Below are positions 36,879 through 45,054 of a DNA stretch of 64,000 bases, one piece after another. Location of the stretch: the NCBI GenBank assembly GCA_002448815.1, contig DKAJ01000012.1, positions 141,056-205,055 of the forward strand. The letters run 5' to 3'. The position numbers and the translations under genes were made by a program. The notes under the pieces were generated by a model. That model saw only the letters and a list, made by a program, of their open reading frames with translations, did no database searches and was not told where the DNA came from. Each line of letters opens with the position of its first letter. Positions within the stretch are counted from its first letter, which is position 1. The stretch comes from Micavibrio sp. UBA6929 (GTDB taxonomy: Bacteria > Pseudomonadota > Alphaproteobacteria > Micavibrionales > Micavibrionaceae).

Positions 36879-37787
36879 ATGAGCGAAAATCAGTCAAACG
36901 ACCTTCAGCATGTGCGCGTAAAAATTGACGCGCTAGACGATAAAATTCACGACCTGCTGATGCAGCGGGCCGAGCTTATCCGCGAGGTCAGCGCGATTAA
37001 ACGCAAAACAAATAAACCTATCGTCCATCCCGCGCGCGAGGCCATGATGCTGCGCCGTTTGTTGGGCCGCCATCAAGGCATATTGCCGCAATCCGCAGTG
37101 ATCGGCATTTGGCGAGAGCTTGTCGGCGCGGTTTCGATGCTTCAGCGCGGCCTTCACGCCTATGTCAGCACTGAAGGTGATCAAAATTATTGTTGGGATA
37201 TGGCCAAAGATTACTGCGGCAGTGTCATTCCGATGACCCGCTGCATTGGGTCAGTTGGCGCATTGTCATCCGTGCGTGATAAGCCTGATGCCATTGCTGT
37301 CCTTCCTTGGCCGATTGATGAAGAAGCAAAACCTTGGTGGCACTCGCTAGTGCAGCAAGATCAAATGAACCAGCCAGATAAACTGCCCATGCGCATTATT
37401 GCAGGATTGCCGTTTGGACGTTCGCAAGAATATACAACGCTTGAGCATCGTGCGCTTGTGGTTGGGCGTATGCATTATAACCCATCTGGCGACGATAACA
37501 GCTTTATCGCAATCGCGGTGCAAAGCCCAATTAGCCGCGCCAAAGCGATTGATCTTTTGAAAAACCAAGGCTTTGACCCTATATCTATAATTTCTAATAT
37601 AGATCAGGCAACGGGATCAGCCGCGCATTTTGTTGAGGTCAAAGGCTATGTTGACCCCGCAGATGAACGCCTGCCTTTAATTGAAGAACAACTCGAAGAA
37701 AATGCAGGGCGCTGCGTCATGCTGGGCGGTTATCCCATTCCGCCAATTTTGCGCGCAGGTGATACTGACCCTGTGAAGCTTGATTAA
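36879..37787 (+). CDS. Chorismate mutase (AroQ) with prephenate-dehydratase-like C-terminal region
   Basis: A 302-residue protein. Residues about 10-90 form an AroQ-type helical chorismate mutase (VRVKIDALDDKIHDLLMQRA, VHPAREAMMLRRLL) that makes prephenate. Residues about 95-295 resemble the periplasmic-binding-like and ACT parts of prephenate dehydratase (VGALSSV..., SFIAIAVQSPISRAKAIDLL), but the TRDF-type catalytic motif of a dehydratase is not visible. A TTG two codons upstream is in frame; ATG 36879 is preferred. Position before tyrA fits a Phe/Tyr pathway role. Confidence 0.85.
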   Translation: MSENQSNDLQHVRVKIDALDDKIHDLLMQRAELIREVSAIKRKTNKPIVHPAREAMMLRRLLGRHQGILPQSAVIGIWRELVGAVSMLQRGLHAYVSTEGDQNYCWDMAKDYCGSVIPMTRCIGSVGALSSVRDKPDAIAVLPWPIDEEAKPWWHSLVQQDQMNQPDKLPMRIIAGLPFGRSQEYTTLEHRALVVGRMHYNPSGDDNSFIAIAVQSPISRAKAIDLLKNQGFDPISIISNIDQATGSAAHFVEVKGYVDPADERLPLIEEQLEENAGRCVMLGGYPIPPILRAGDTDPVKLD

Positions 37788-37799
37788 AGGGGCGTTGAT

Positions 37800-38717
37800 A
37801 TGGCGCTGTTTAAAAAGATTGCCATTATTGGCGCTGGCTTGATTGGATCTTCGCTTGCCCGCGCAATTCGCGCAAATGATATTGCCGATAAATTAACCCT
37901 AATTGATATGTCTGAGGACGTCTGTAAAAAGGCCGTCGAACTGTCATTAGCCGATGAAATTACCGATGACGCCGCGCAAGGTGTCATCAGCGCCGATCTC
38001 GTTGTCTTGGCAACGCCTGTTGGGACGTTCGAAGAAATTGCCAAGCAAATTGGCCCATCACTCTTGCCAGGCGCTATTTTAACGGATGTGGGCTCGGTTA
38101 AGGAAACGGTATTTAAGCAACTGGAAAAACATATCCCGCCTAGTGTCATTGTGTTGCCATCTCACCCCATTGCAGGGACTGAGCATTCTGGCCCAGAGGC
38201 TGGCTTTGCGGAGCTTTTTGTTGATCGTTGGTGCATCGTAACACCCAAGCCTGATGCAGATTTGCGCGCCATTGAACGTCTGACCAGTTTTTGGGAGGCA
38301 TGCGGTATGCGTATCGAGCTTATGGACGCGGCGCACCATGACCTTGTCTTGGGCATTACATCGCACTTGCCGCATTTGCTTGCCTATACGATTGTTGGCA
38401 CAGCCGCAGATCTAGAGGATGACGTAAAGACCGAGGTTATTAAATATTCAGCCAGTGGCTTTCGCGGTTTTACCCGCATTGCGGCATCTGACCCTGTGAT
38501 GTGGCGTGATGTTTTCTTGCATAACAAAGATGCGGTTCTCGAAATTCTTCAGCGCTTTACCGAGGACCTAACAGCCCTACAAAAATCAATCCGCCGCGGT
38601 GATGGGTTCTACTTACAAGAAGTCTTCAGTCGCGGCCGCGAAATTCGCCGCCATATCGAGCGTCTGGGGCCAGAGGGATACCCTTCGCCGCAGCAAATGA
38701 ACAAAAGCGACGATTAG
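37800..38717 (+). CDS. tyrA: Prephenate/arogenate dehydrogenase family protein
   Basis: Oxidatively decarboxylates prephenate or arogenate in tyrosine biosynthesis. The 305-residue protein has the NAD(P)-binding GAGLIGSSLARAI near residue 12 and the family blocks LVVLATPVGTFEEI, LTDVGSVKETVF, SHPIAGTEHSGPEAG and ITSHLPHLLAYTIV. Lacking a mutase domain of its own, it pairs with the chorismate mutase gene 12 bp upstream. Whether prephenate or arogenate is preferred cannot be read from the sequence. Confidence 0.93.
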   Translation: MALFKKIAIIGAGLIGSSLARAIRANDIADKLTLIDMSEDVCKKAVELSLADEITDDAAQGVISADLVVLATPVGTFEEIAKQIGPSLLPGAILTDVGSVKETVFKQLEKHIPPSVIVLPSHPIAGTEHSGPEAGFAELFVDRWCIVTPKPDADLRAIERLTSFWEACGMRIELMDAAHHDLVLGITSHLPHLLAYTIVGTAADLEDDVKTEVIKYSASGFRGFTRIAASDPVMWRDVFLHNKDAVLEILQRFTEDLTALQKSIRRGDGFYLQEVFSRGREIRRHIERLGPEGYPSPQQMNKSDD

Positions 38718-38742
38718 TTCACGAAAAATCTTGTTTGAATGT

Positions 38743-39492
38743 TTAATAAGGCGCTTTATTGCGCACTTCTTCTGCTAAGGCGTTTGAGCGCTCTTCGATT
38801 GTATCTTGCAAATGAGCCATCATCTCCTTGCGGGATAATCCTGCAGGCAGAGCAGGCAGGAATTCAAAGACAACTGTTCCAGGACGTTTTAGCAGCGATC
38901 CTTTCGGCCAGAAACACCCGCTATTGGTGGCCAGAGGCACCACAGGCAGGCCAGTGGCCTCATGTATGCGAAACACACCGGGCTTATACGAAACGTCTTT
39001 TGGCGTAGTTTCTGGCGTTACGCGCGTTCCTTGCGGGTAAATAACGATAGTGCGCTTTTCATTGGCAACCTTGATGGCACCATCACGCACAGAAACGATG
39101 GCCTTTTCAGGTGTGCTGCGATCAATCGCGATTGCACCTGTTTTCATTAAATACTGCCCCCAAAGCGGAACGCGAAACAGTTCTTTCTTTAAAATGATGG
39201 CGCTGTCTTTGAACAAGTTATGGATCTTAAAGGTTTCATATGTTGATTGATGCTTGGATGCAACGATGCAGTGCTGATCTTCGGGGAGGTTTTCAATACC
39301 GCGCACTTCATAGCGTAAATTCAAAATCACCGCTTCCAGCCAAGCAACGCCATCTGCCCATAAATGGATCAGTTTCATAAATGTTGTGCGCGGCATCAAC
39401 AAAAAGGGCGATCCGAAAATGCAGATGATTAATGTCCATATCGGCAAGGCAATAAATGCGAACAGGGCACTGCGAATATATTGAACAATCAT
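38743..39492 (-). CDS. plsC: 1-acyl-sn-glycerol-3-phosphate acyltransferase (PlsC)
   Basis: Acylates lysophosphatidic acid to phosphatidic acid at the inner membrane. The 249-residue protein has an N-terminal membrane segment, the acyltransferase motif KHQSTYETF (the usual HX4D read here as HX4E), and the substrate motif IYPQGTR (EGTR variant). ATG 39492 overlaps the ydcF stop (ATGA), making it the last gene of a tightly coupled run with ftsE, ftsX and ydcF, a conserved alphaproteobacterial order. Confidence 0.9.
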   Translation of the reverse strand: MIVQYIRSALFAFIALPIWTLIICIFGSPFLLMPRTTFMKLIHLWADGVAWLEAVILNLRYEVRGIENLPEDQHCIVASKHQSTYETFKIHNLFKDSAIILKKELFRVPLWGQYLMKTGAIAIDRSTPEKAIVSVRDGAIKVANEKRTIVIYPQGTRVTPETTPKDVSYKPGVFRIHEATGLPVVPLATNSGCFWPKGSLLKRPGTVVFEFLPALPAGLSRKEMMAHLQDTIEERSNALAEEVRNKAPY

Positions 39493-40118
39493 GCGGCGGC
39501 CTCCTGCCATTTAGGGGGTAGTTTTTGTTGCGCAATGCGGAAAAGATACTTGTGATATTCTTGTAAAAGTAACAGCCAATATGTCTTGTCGCGTTTGCGG
39601 GCATTCGGCGAAATAATGGGGTGCGGATAGACTGTAACATCTGGCAAGATGCGTTTAAAATCGATCAAAGCGCGCGGCATATGATAATTGGATGTGACAA
39701 GGCGGATCGAAGTAATTTTCTCTTCATTTTCTGATGTCGCCGCGAAATGTTCAACCCATTGGCGCGCCATCAGTGCATTTTGCGCGGTGGTGTCTGCTTC
39801 GCGATCAAGGAAAATACAGCAAATAGGCAATGGCGTTGCCCCTTTCCATCGCGCGCGAATGTCATCTTCGCTGATTTGCTCATAGACGCTTGTAATAAAC
39901 AGGTAGAGCCCGCGCTTCGCTGCAAAGAGGTTAAGTCCTGTATCTAAGCGGCCTTCGCCGCCCGTAAGGACAACAATTGCATCGGCCTTCTGGTTAACGT
40001 CATAGGGACGAATACTGCTGGCCTGAAAAGCAAACCAACCAAATCCCGCGCTCCACAAAAGGCCGCCAAGCAGCGTGAAAAATAAAAGTGTTTTGAATGT
40101 GCGTCCAAATATCTTCAT
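39489..40118 (-). CDS. YdcF/DUF218 family membrane protein
   Basis: A 209-residue protein with an N-terminal membrane segment (about 8-30) and a DUF218 fold beginning ADAIVVLTGGEGRLDTGLNL. The polar core (TSNYHMPRALIDF) contains the Asn and His residues often seen in the family. Functions in cell-envelope polysaccharide metabolism have been suggested for relatives. ATG 40118 overlaps the ftsX stop (ATGA), so translation is probably coupled. Confidence 0.88.
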   Translation of the reverse strand: MKIFGRTFKTLLFFTLLGGLLWSAGFGWFAFQASSIRPYDVNQKADAIVVLTGGEGRLDTGLNLFAAKRGLYLFITSVYEQISEDDIRARWKGATPLPICCIFLDREADTTAQNALMARQWVEHFAATSENEEKITSIRLVTSNYHMPRALIDFKRILPDVTVYPHPIISPNARKRDKTYWLLLLQEYHKYLFRIAQQKLPPKWQEAAA

Positions 40119-41050
40119 GGCATTCTTTGTAATACTTGCATAACTGTGTAGCGCGCACTGCCTGCAGAAATGCCGCAAATAATCAGTGGCAACAGGCAAA
40201 GAACGCTAATGTCGTCCCAATGTATAGCAGCCTTGGGCAAGAAACCATAGTCTTGATCTTTAAAAACAAACCCAATAAGCGCCATAATGCATAGCGCTGA
40301 TACTAGCCCTGCGAAGGCGCCAGTCAGTGACAAAATACTGGCGTGGCGCACAAACTGATTGGTGATATATTGATCTCGCGCGCCCATCAGATGCAAAAGC
40401 TCGACATCATTACGGTGAATTTCAATCTGTGACTTCATTGCGCCCGCAATAGCCGCTACGGTCGTTAAGGCGATAACCAGAACAATCGCAAGGATTCCCG
40501 ATTGCATCGATCGTGTTAATTTAAGTAAATCATCCAGCCATGTTTCATGCGTATCGATAAGAGTGTGCTTATCAATCGCGCGCAAGCTAGTGCTGATCGC
40601 ATTAAGCGCCTCAGGGGAACTCTCATGCAGTTCCATTGAAATGAGCGAAGGCATAGGAAGGTCATCTATAAATGTACTTTGCCCCAACCATGATTGCACA
40701 AGCGTTTGCAATTTCTTTTCTTCAACAGGCGTAATAGTTTTGATGATGTCAGATTGTGACATTTTTTCGATGATAGAGGCCTGAATCTTTTTCAGCTCAC
40801 TGGAAGAGCGCAGCGTGTCTTCATCAATCTTAGCAGGAATTTCTAATGTGATTTTGTTCTCTAAGCCTTCAGACCAGCCATCCATAACGGTGTTCAGGGT
40901 AAATGAAAACGACAGCACAATTGTTGATAAAAATGCCATTAAACCAACAAGAACAATCAGAAACCCAGTACCTTCGTCTTGATGCAAGGGCAGGTCGTAT
41001 TGGCGGGTTTTATCACTGCTGCCGACGCGTTTATCTTCTGCGTTAAACAT
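40115..41050 (-). CDS. ftsX: Cell division protein FtsX
   Basis: The membrane partner of FtsE in the divisome complex that activates septal murein hydrolases. The 311-residue protein has a cytoplasmic N-terminus, one membrane helix (about 28-50), a periplasmic loop (about 55-190), and three further helices near the C-terminus with the RNDVELLHLMGARDQYI segment typical of FtsX. It starts 3 bp after ftsE. Confidence 0.92.
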   Translation of the reverse strand: MFNAEDKRVGSSDKTRQYDLPLHQDEGTGFLIVLVGLMAFLSTIVLSFSFTLNTVMDGWSEGLENKITLEIPAKIDEDTLRSSSELKKIQASIIEKMSQSDIIKTITPVEEKKLQTLVQSWLGQSTFIDDLPMPSLISMELHESSPEALNAISTSLRAIDKHTLIDTHETWLDDLLKLTRSMQSGILAIVLVIALTTVAAIAGAMKSQIEIHRNDVELLHLMGARDQYITNQFVRHASILSLTGAFAGLVSALCIMALIGFVFKDQDYGFLPKAAIHWDDISVLCLLPLIICGISAGSARYTVMQVLQRMP

Positions 41051-41053
41051 CTT

Positions 41054-41752
41054 CTAGAAGACTCCCTCAATTTTACGCTGGATCCAGTTTTTAGAATCTT
41101 GCAGCTGCAAGGACCCTTGATCCAAAATCAGGCGGCTGTGACCAAAGTGATCCATAAGCGCATGGTTGTGCGTTGCAATCACAATGGTTGTGCCCATACG
41201 GTTTAATTGCTCGAACAGGTTCATCAGGCGCATACCAATTTCATCGTCAAGGTTACCTGTGGGCTCATCGGCGAGTAAGAGCTTAGGCCGGTCAACAATG
41301 GCGCGTGCAATGGCAACGCGCTGCTGCTGGCCGCCGGACAGTGTCGCGGGTAGGGCGCGCATGTGATCACCCAGTCCAACCCAGTCTAAAAGCTCGTTAA
41401 CGTTACTGCGAATTTCTTTTTCGTTTTTATTCAAAATGCGCAAAGGCAAGGCCACATTATCAAAAACAGACATGTGCGGCAGCAGGCGAAAGTCTTGAAA
41501 GACGACCCCGATGCGTTGACGGAACGATGCCATTTGCTCACGGTCAAGAACGCTGGTTTCCTGGCCAAACATGGTAACAAGGCCGCGTGTTTGTCTGCGT
41601 CCCAAATAAAGCAGCGACATGAGCGAGCTTTTTCCCGCGCCACTTGGGCCGCTAAGGAAATGGAATGAGCCTGCTTCTAATGTAAAGTTGATATCGCTTA
41701 AAACTTCGGGGCCAATGCCATAGCGTAAGCCAACATGTTCGAATTTAATCAT
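41054..41752 (-). CDS. ftsE: Cell division ATP-binding protein FtsE
   Basis: An ABC-type ATPase of 232 residues. Walker A GPSGAGKSSLMS near residue 36, the ABC signature LSGGQQQRVAIARAI, Walker B KLLLADEPTGNLD and the H-loop His in VIATHNHALMD are all visible. The frame is open far upstream, but MIKFEHVGLRYGIGPEVLS at 41752 is the family start; the extra region belongs to the neighbouring gene in another frame. It overlaps that gene by 8 bp and precedes ftsX by 3 bp. Confidence 0.95.
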   Translation of the reverse strand: MIKFEHVGLRYGIGPEVLSDINFTLEAGSFHFLSGPSGAGKSSLMSLLYLGRRQTRGLVTMFGQETSVLDREQMASFRQRIGVVFQDFRLLPHMSVFDNVALPLRILNKNEKEIRSNVNELLDWVGLGDHMRALPATLSGGQQQRVAIARAIVDRPKLLLADEPTGNLDDEIGMRLMNLFEQLNRMGTTIVIATHNHALMDHFGHSRLILDQGSLQLQDSKNWIQRKIEGVF

Positions 41753-42467
41753 GCGGTTGCTCCCGTGGTTTTTGTTGATCCAAAATATACTGCAAGGCTC
41801 TGGCACGTTTGTATGTGTTTGTAATGCCTTCTGCTGCGCCGAGTGCGTGGTCGTAATGGCCATCATCTGCGAAGATCTTGCTTGTGATGCTAAAGGCTTT
41901 GTTTTTGAACGATTCACTGTTGATTTGCTTAATGCTTTGCATCGCTTGTGCGTATTTGCCGCGCTCGGCCTGTATTTCTGCAGTTTCGCCGTAGGCCTTG
42001 TTGCGTAAGGCATCATTGTCCATAGATCCCGCGGTTTTCCATGCGCCTTTATCGTCATTGGCAAAAGCCTGCACCATTGCAATATACGTCAAGGCAATGG
42101 CGTGTGAAGGCGGATGTTCAATGTCTGCAGCTTTACTGTGCAGCGCCTGAAAGAGCGTATTGTAGTCATCCGCAGAAATGCCATGCTCGGCCGCAGTCAT
42201 ACCAATGCCGCGTATTGTCATGGCCTTCGTGTCAGGATTGCCAACTTTATCAATGAAATTAATGGCGTCATCATAACGTCCTTCAGCGGCAAGTGTCTTT
42301 GCAATTTCACGATATGTTTGATCGCGCCAATGATCTTTCTCAATTTTTTCCGCAGTTTTAATGAGGTCACGAATCACGCACGCACGGTCACTCGCAACAC
42401 ATGCCGCTGCCGCTCGGTGTGCTGGAAAAATTAAAACAACAAGTAATATCAGTGCAATAAAACGCAT
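41745..42467 (-). CDS. Exported protein of helical repeats, unknown function
   Basis: A 240-residue protein with signal peptide MRFIALILLVVLIFPAHRAA and a mature region of short alpha-helical repeats (KTLAAEGRYDDAINFIDKV, AEIQAERGKYAQAMQSI, KIFADDGHYDHALGAAEGI), a tetratricopeptide-like pattern with [AE]-G-x-[YH]-x-x-A every 35-40 residues. Starts at 42506 and 42485 are possible; 42467 has AAGGATA and gives the cleanest signal. It overlaps ftsE by 8 bp and may sit at the head of that operon. Function unknown. Confidence 0.75.
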   Translation of the reverse strand: MRFIALILLVVLIFPAHRAAAACVASDRACVIRDLIKTAEKIEKDHWRDQTYREIAKTLAAEGRYDDAINFIDKVGNPDTKAMTIRGIGMTAAEHGISADDYNTLFQALHSKAADIEHPPSHAIALTYIAMVQAFANDDKGAWKTAGSMDNDALRNKAYGETAEIQAERGKYAQAMQSIKQINSESFKNKAFSITSKIFADDGHYDHALGAAEGITNTYKRARALQYILDQQKPREQPHD

Positions 42468-42596
42468 TATCCTTAATGTGCTCATTGAAATTAACCGTAA
42501 AAACATAGCCTCCAGCGCTTGAAAAAAAGCACAATAAAAGCTATACAATCTTTAGATATAGCCATACTTATTGGCTTTGAGAAGATCACGCGCATA

Positions 42597-43604
42597 ATGA
42601 TTCTAACCTGCCCACAATGTAAAACAAAATTTTCGGTGCCGACAACGGCTCTTGGTGAAGAAGGCCGCAAGGTGCGCTGCACCTTGTGTGAACATACATG
42701 GTTTCAAACACCTAATGGCGTAAAGCCTCAGGATGAGCCTGATGATGTTTTAGTGGATCAGGCATTTGAAAATTTGGTGGCCCAAGATCAGGACGCAGAT
42801 AGTTTTAGCAATGATGATCAGGATCTGATTTCAGATAACCAAGATTTTGATCAAAGCTTTGTGGGCGGTGATGATGAAGACTTGCCGCAGGTTTTAAAGT
42901 CGTCGGGTTTGGACGATGAGGGGCAGGATGATAATCAAGCTAAGCCGCCAATCGCACTATCAAAAGCGCACCAATTAGGCGCGGCGGTATCGTTGATAGT
43001 TCTTATTCTTGTTATGGCACTGCTGTTTATTTTTAAATCACCTTTAATCAGCGCATGGCCAGCTTTGAACGGTTTTTATGGCTTATTCGGTGCAGAGATA
43101 ACGCCCAAAGGCCGCAATATTGTCTTCAATAACCTGTCGGCAGAAATTTTTAACGGCCAAATAACACTTGGTGGAGATTTGGTGAATTTGTCATCTTCAG
43201 AAAGTATCGTTTTACCAATGCTAGCGCAGCAATTAGACGATCATCAAAATGTTGTAAAACAATGGGTGATTATGCCGCCGGTTGATCATTTACCTGCTGG
43301 CGGGGTGACCGCCTTTGAAAGCATCTACGAAGCCGCAGAAAATGCACACAGTTTAAATGTTGGCTTTACGTTGGAAGACATGGTTGCTGTATCCACGCAT
43401 GATGAGCATAAGGATCATTCTGGTCATGATGACGTGGAAGGCTCTCATGGCGATGAGGCGGAGCATGGAAAAGAAACCCATGGTCACGAAGGTGCCCATG
43501 AAGCAGAAACATCACACCATAGTGATGACCATCATGGTGCGCCTAAAGCCAAGCAGGAACACTCTCCCGTGCAAACAGATCATCATAACTCTCACGGGCA
43601 TTAA
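42597..43604 (+). CDS. MJ0042-type zinc-ribbon membrane protein with histidine-rich tail
   Basis: A 335-residue protein. Residues 1-35 form an MJ0042 zinc ribbon (CPQC at 5-8, CTLC at 28-31). An Asp-rich linker (about 45-115), one membrane helix (about 125-147) and a DUF3426-like domain (about 165-265; GRNIVFNNLSAEIFNGQIT) follow. The last 68 residues hold 18 histidines mixed with Asp and Glu, probably outside the cytoplasm, suggesting metal binding. The coding end overlaps lysA by 62 bp. A gene of this type facing ftsE is common in Alphaproteobacteria; the tail is not. ATG 42597 puts the ribbon at the N-terminus. Confidence 0.88.
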   Translation: MILTCPQCKTKFSVPTTALGEEGRKVRCTLCEHTWFQTPNGVKPQDEPDDVLVDQAFENLVAQDQDADSFSNDDQDLISDNQDFDQSFVGGDDEDLPQVLKSSGLDDEGQDDNQAKPPIALSKAHQLGAAVSLIVLILVMALLFIFKSPLISAWPALNGFYGLFGAEITPKGRNIVFNNLSAEIFNGQITLGGDLVNLSSSESIVLPMLAQQLDDHQNVVKQWVIMPPVDHLPAGGVTAFESIYEAAENAHSLNVGFTLEDMVAVSTHDEHKDHSGHDDVEGSHGDEAEHGKETHGHEGAHEAETSHHSDDHHGAPKAKQEHSPVQTDHHNSHGH

Positions 43605-44826
43605 TAACGGCATATTGATCGCCGTCTACCAGGATTTCTGCCGCGCGTGGGCGTGTGTTGTAATTGCTGCTCATGCACATGCCATATGCGCCTGCCGTTT
43701 GTATTACGGCAAGGTCATCGCGCTTCATCCGCGGTAATGTGCGATCACGCGTAAATGTATCACCTGTTTCGCAAACCGGCCCGACAACGTCATAGACGGT
43801 TTCAGGTGCATTATGATTTTGAACAGGGGCAATCTCGTGATAGGCGTCATACATCGCAGGGCGTAGTAAATCATTCATCGCGGCATCAAAAATCAGGAAG
43901 TTTTGACCTTGAGCCTCTTTAACGTCAGTGACACGGGTCAAAAGAACGCCGCTATTCGCAACCAGATAGCGCCCAGGCTCTAACGCAATATCAACGTCTA
44001 GTGGTACAATGATGTCGCGCACCCAGTTTGCATAGGCCGATAAATCAAGCAGTTGGTCGTCCTGCGTGTATTTCACAGGAAAGCCGCCGCCAATATCAAG
44101 GCGGGAAACCGTGTGGCCAGCCGCGCGCAATTCACCAACAATCGCAGGTAATTTACTAAAAGCGGCGTCAAAGGCGTTGACTTGCGATACCTGTGATCCG
44201 ATGTGGATCATAAGGCCAAGCGCCTGAACATTTTTCATGCCTTTGGCCATGTCATAGGCCTTAAACACGTCATCTTTCATAAGGCCGAATTTATCGCCGC
44301 GTCGCCCAGTTGAGATTTTATGGTGACCGCCGCCGCTGACCTCGGGGTTGAGGCGGAAAATAACGCGCGCAGTTTTATTCATGTCATCAGCAATGGCGCT
44401 GATACGCTCAAGCTCTGGCAGGGATTCGACATTGATGTTGTAAATGTCGGCCTCAATTTGCGCGCGAATTTCCTGATTTGTTTTACCAACACCAGTCGAA
44501 ACAATTTTCTGCGGATCAATGCCTGCCTTTAGGCCGCGAATAAGCTCACCTTCAGAGACAACCTCAAGACCGCATCCTTCTTGTTGTAACAGTTTCAAAA
44601 TCGCAAGATTACTGTTTGCCTTGCAGGCATAGCAAATCATCGCACTGCGGCCCTCGGGCATAATGCCTTGAATGGCGTCGTTAAGTTGCTTGTACTGATT
44701 ACGGATATGGCCTGCTGAATACACGTAAGTTGGCGTGCCAAATTCTTCAGCAATGCTTGTCAAGGCAATGCGCTCGACGTGCATTGTGTCGTCTTTAACG
44801 GGAAAGAAGGGATTTTGCAGGGCCAT
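43543..44826 (-). CDS. lysA: Diaminopimelate decarboxylase LysA
   Basis: A PLP-dependent enzyme that decarboxylates meso-diaminopimelate to lysine. The 427-residue protein shows the PLP Lys in MICYACKANSNLAIL, the glycine-rich RLDIGGGFP phosphate site, EPGRYLVANSG, and the Cys-containing VGPVCETGDTF active-site loop. The C-terminal SVPAWL is the expected family end, confirming that it really does overlap the histidine-rich gene by 62 bp. A small lipoprotein gene lies just upstream, as in many Proteobacteria. Confidence 0.95.
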   Translation of the reverse strand: MALQNPFFPVKDDTMHVERIALTSIAEEFGTPTYVYSAGHIRNQYKQLNDAIQGIMPEGRSAMICYACKANSNLAILKLLQQEGCGLEVVSEGELIRGLKAGIDPQKIVSTGVGKTNQEIRAQIEADIYNINVESLPELERISAIADDMNKTARVIFRLNPEVSGGGHHKISTGRRGDKFGLMKDDVFKAYDMAKGMKNVQALGLMIHIGSQVSQVNAFDAAFSKLPAIVGELRAAGHTVSRLDIGGGFPVKYTQDDQLLDLSAYANWVRDIIVPLDVDIALEPGRYLVANSGVLLTRVTDVKEAQGQNFLIFDAAMNDLLRPAMYDAYHEIAPVQNHNAPETVYDVVGPVCETGDTFTRDRTLPRMKRDDLAVIQTAGAYGMCMSSNYNTRPRAAEILVDGDQYAVINARESYDDLFARESVPAWL

Positions 44827-44837
44827 AATGATGTGTC

Positions 44838-44996
44838 CTAGTCTACAGGGATGGCTGTGGTCGATGGGTAAGGGCGCGGAAAGATATCGCGTTCCAGCCC
44901 TTGTGGTGGGTCAACAGATTCAGGTTTAATGCCGCATGCGCCAAGACATAACATTAAAACGCAAAGCGCGGGCAGGGCTGTGTAAATGCTTCTCAT
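44838..44996 (-). CDS. lptM: LptM/YifL-type small lipoprotein
   Basis: A 52-residue frame beginning MRSIYTALPALCVLMLCLGA followed by Cys, a clear lipoprotein signal with lipobox CLGAC, Cys at residue 21. The mature part (GIKPESVDPPQGL...FPRPYPS) matches the short Pro-rich lipoproteins regularly encoded just upstream of lysA. In Escherichia coli the equivalent YifL (LptM) supports LptD maturation, which would link it to the LptD gene at 10.7 kb. It ends 11 bp before lysA, so the two are co-transcribed. The assignment rests on position and lipobox, since so short a protein allows little more. Confidence 0.75.
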   Translation of the reverse strand: MRSIYTALPALCVLMLCLGACGIKPESVDPPQGLERDIFPRPYPSTTAIPVD

Positions 44997-45054
44997 CGGG
45001 CATTTATATAATAAAACGCAAAATAATCAATATGATTATATAAAGTGCGCTCTA

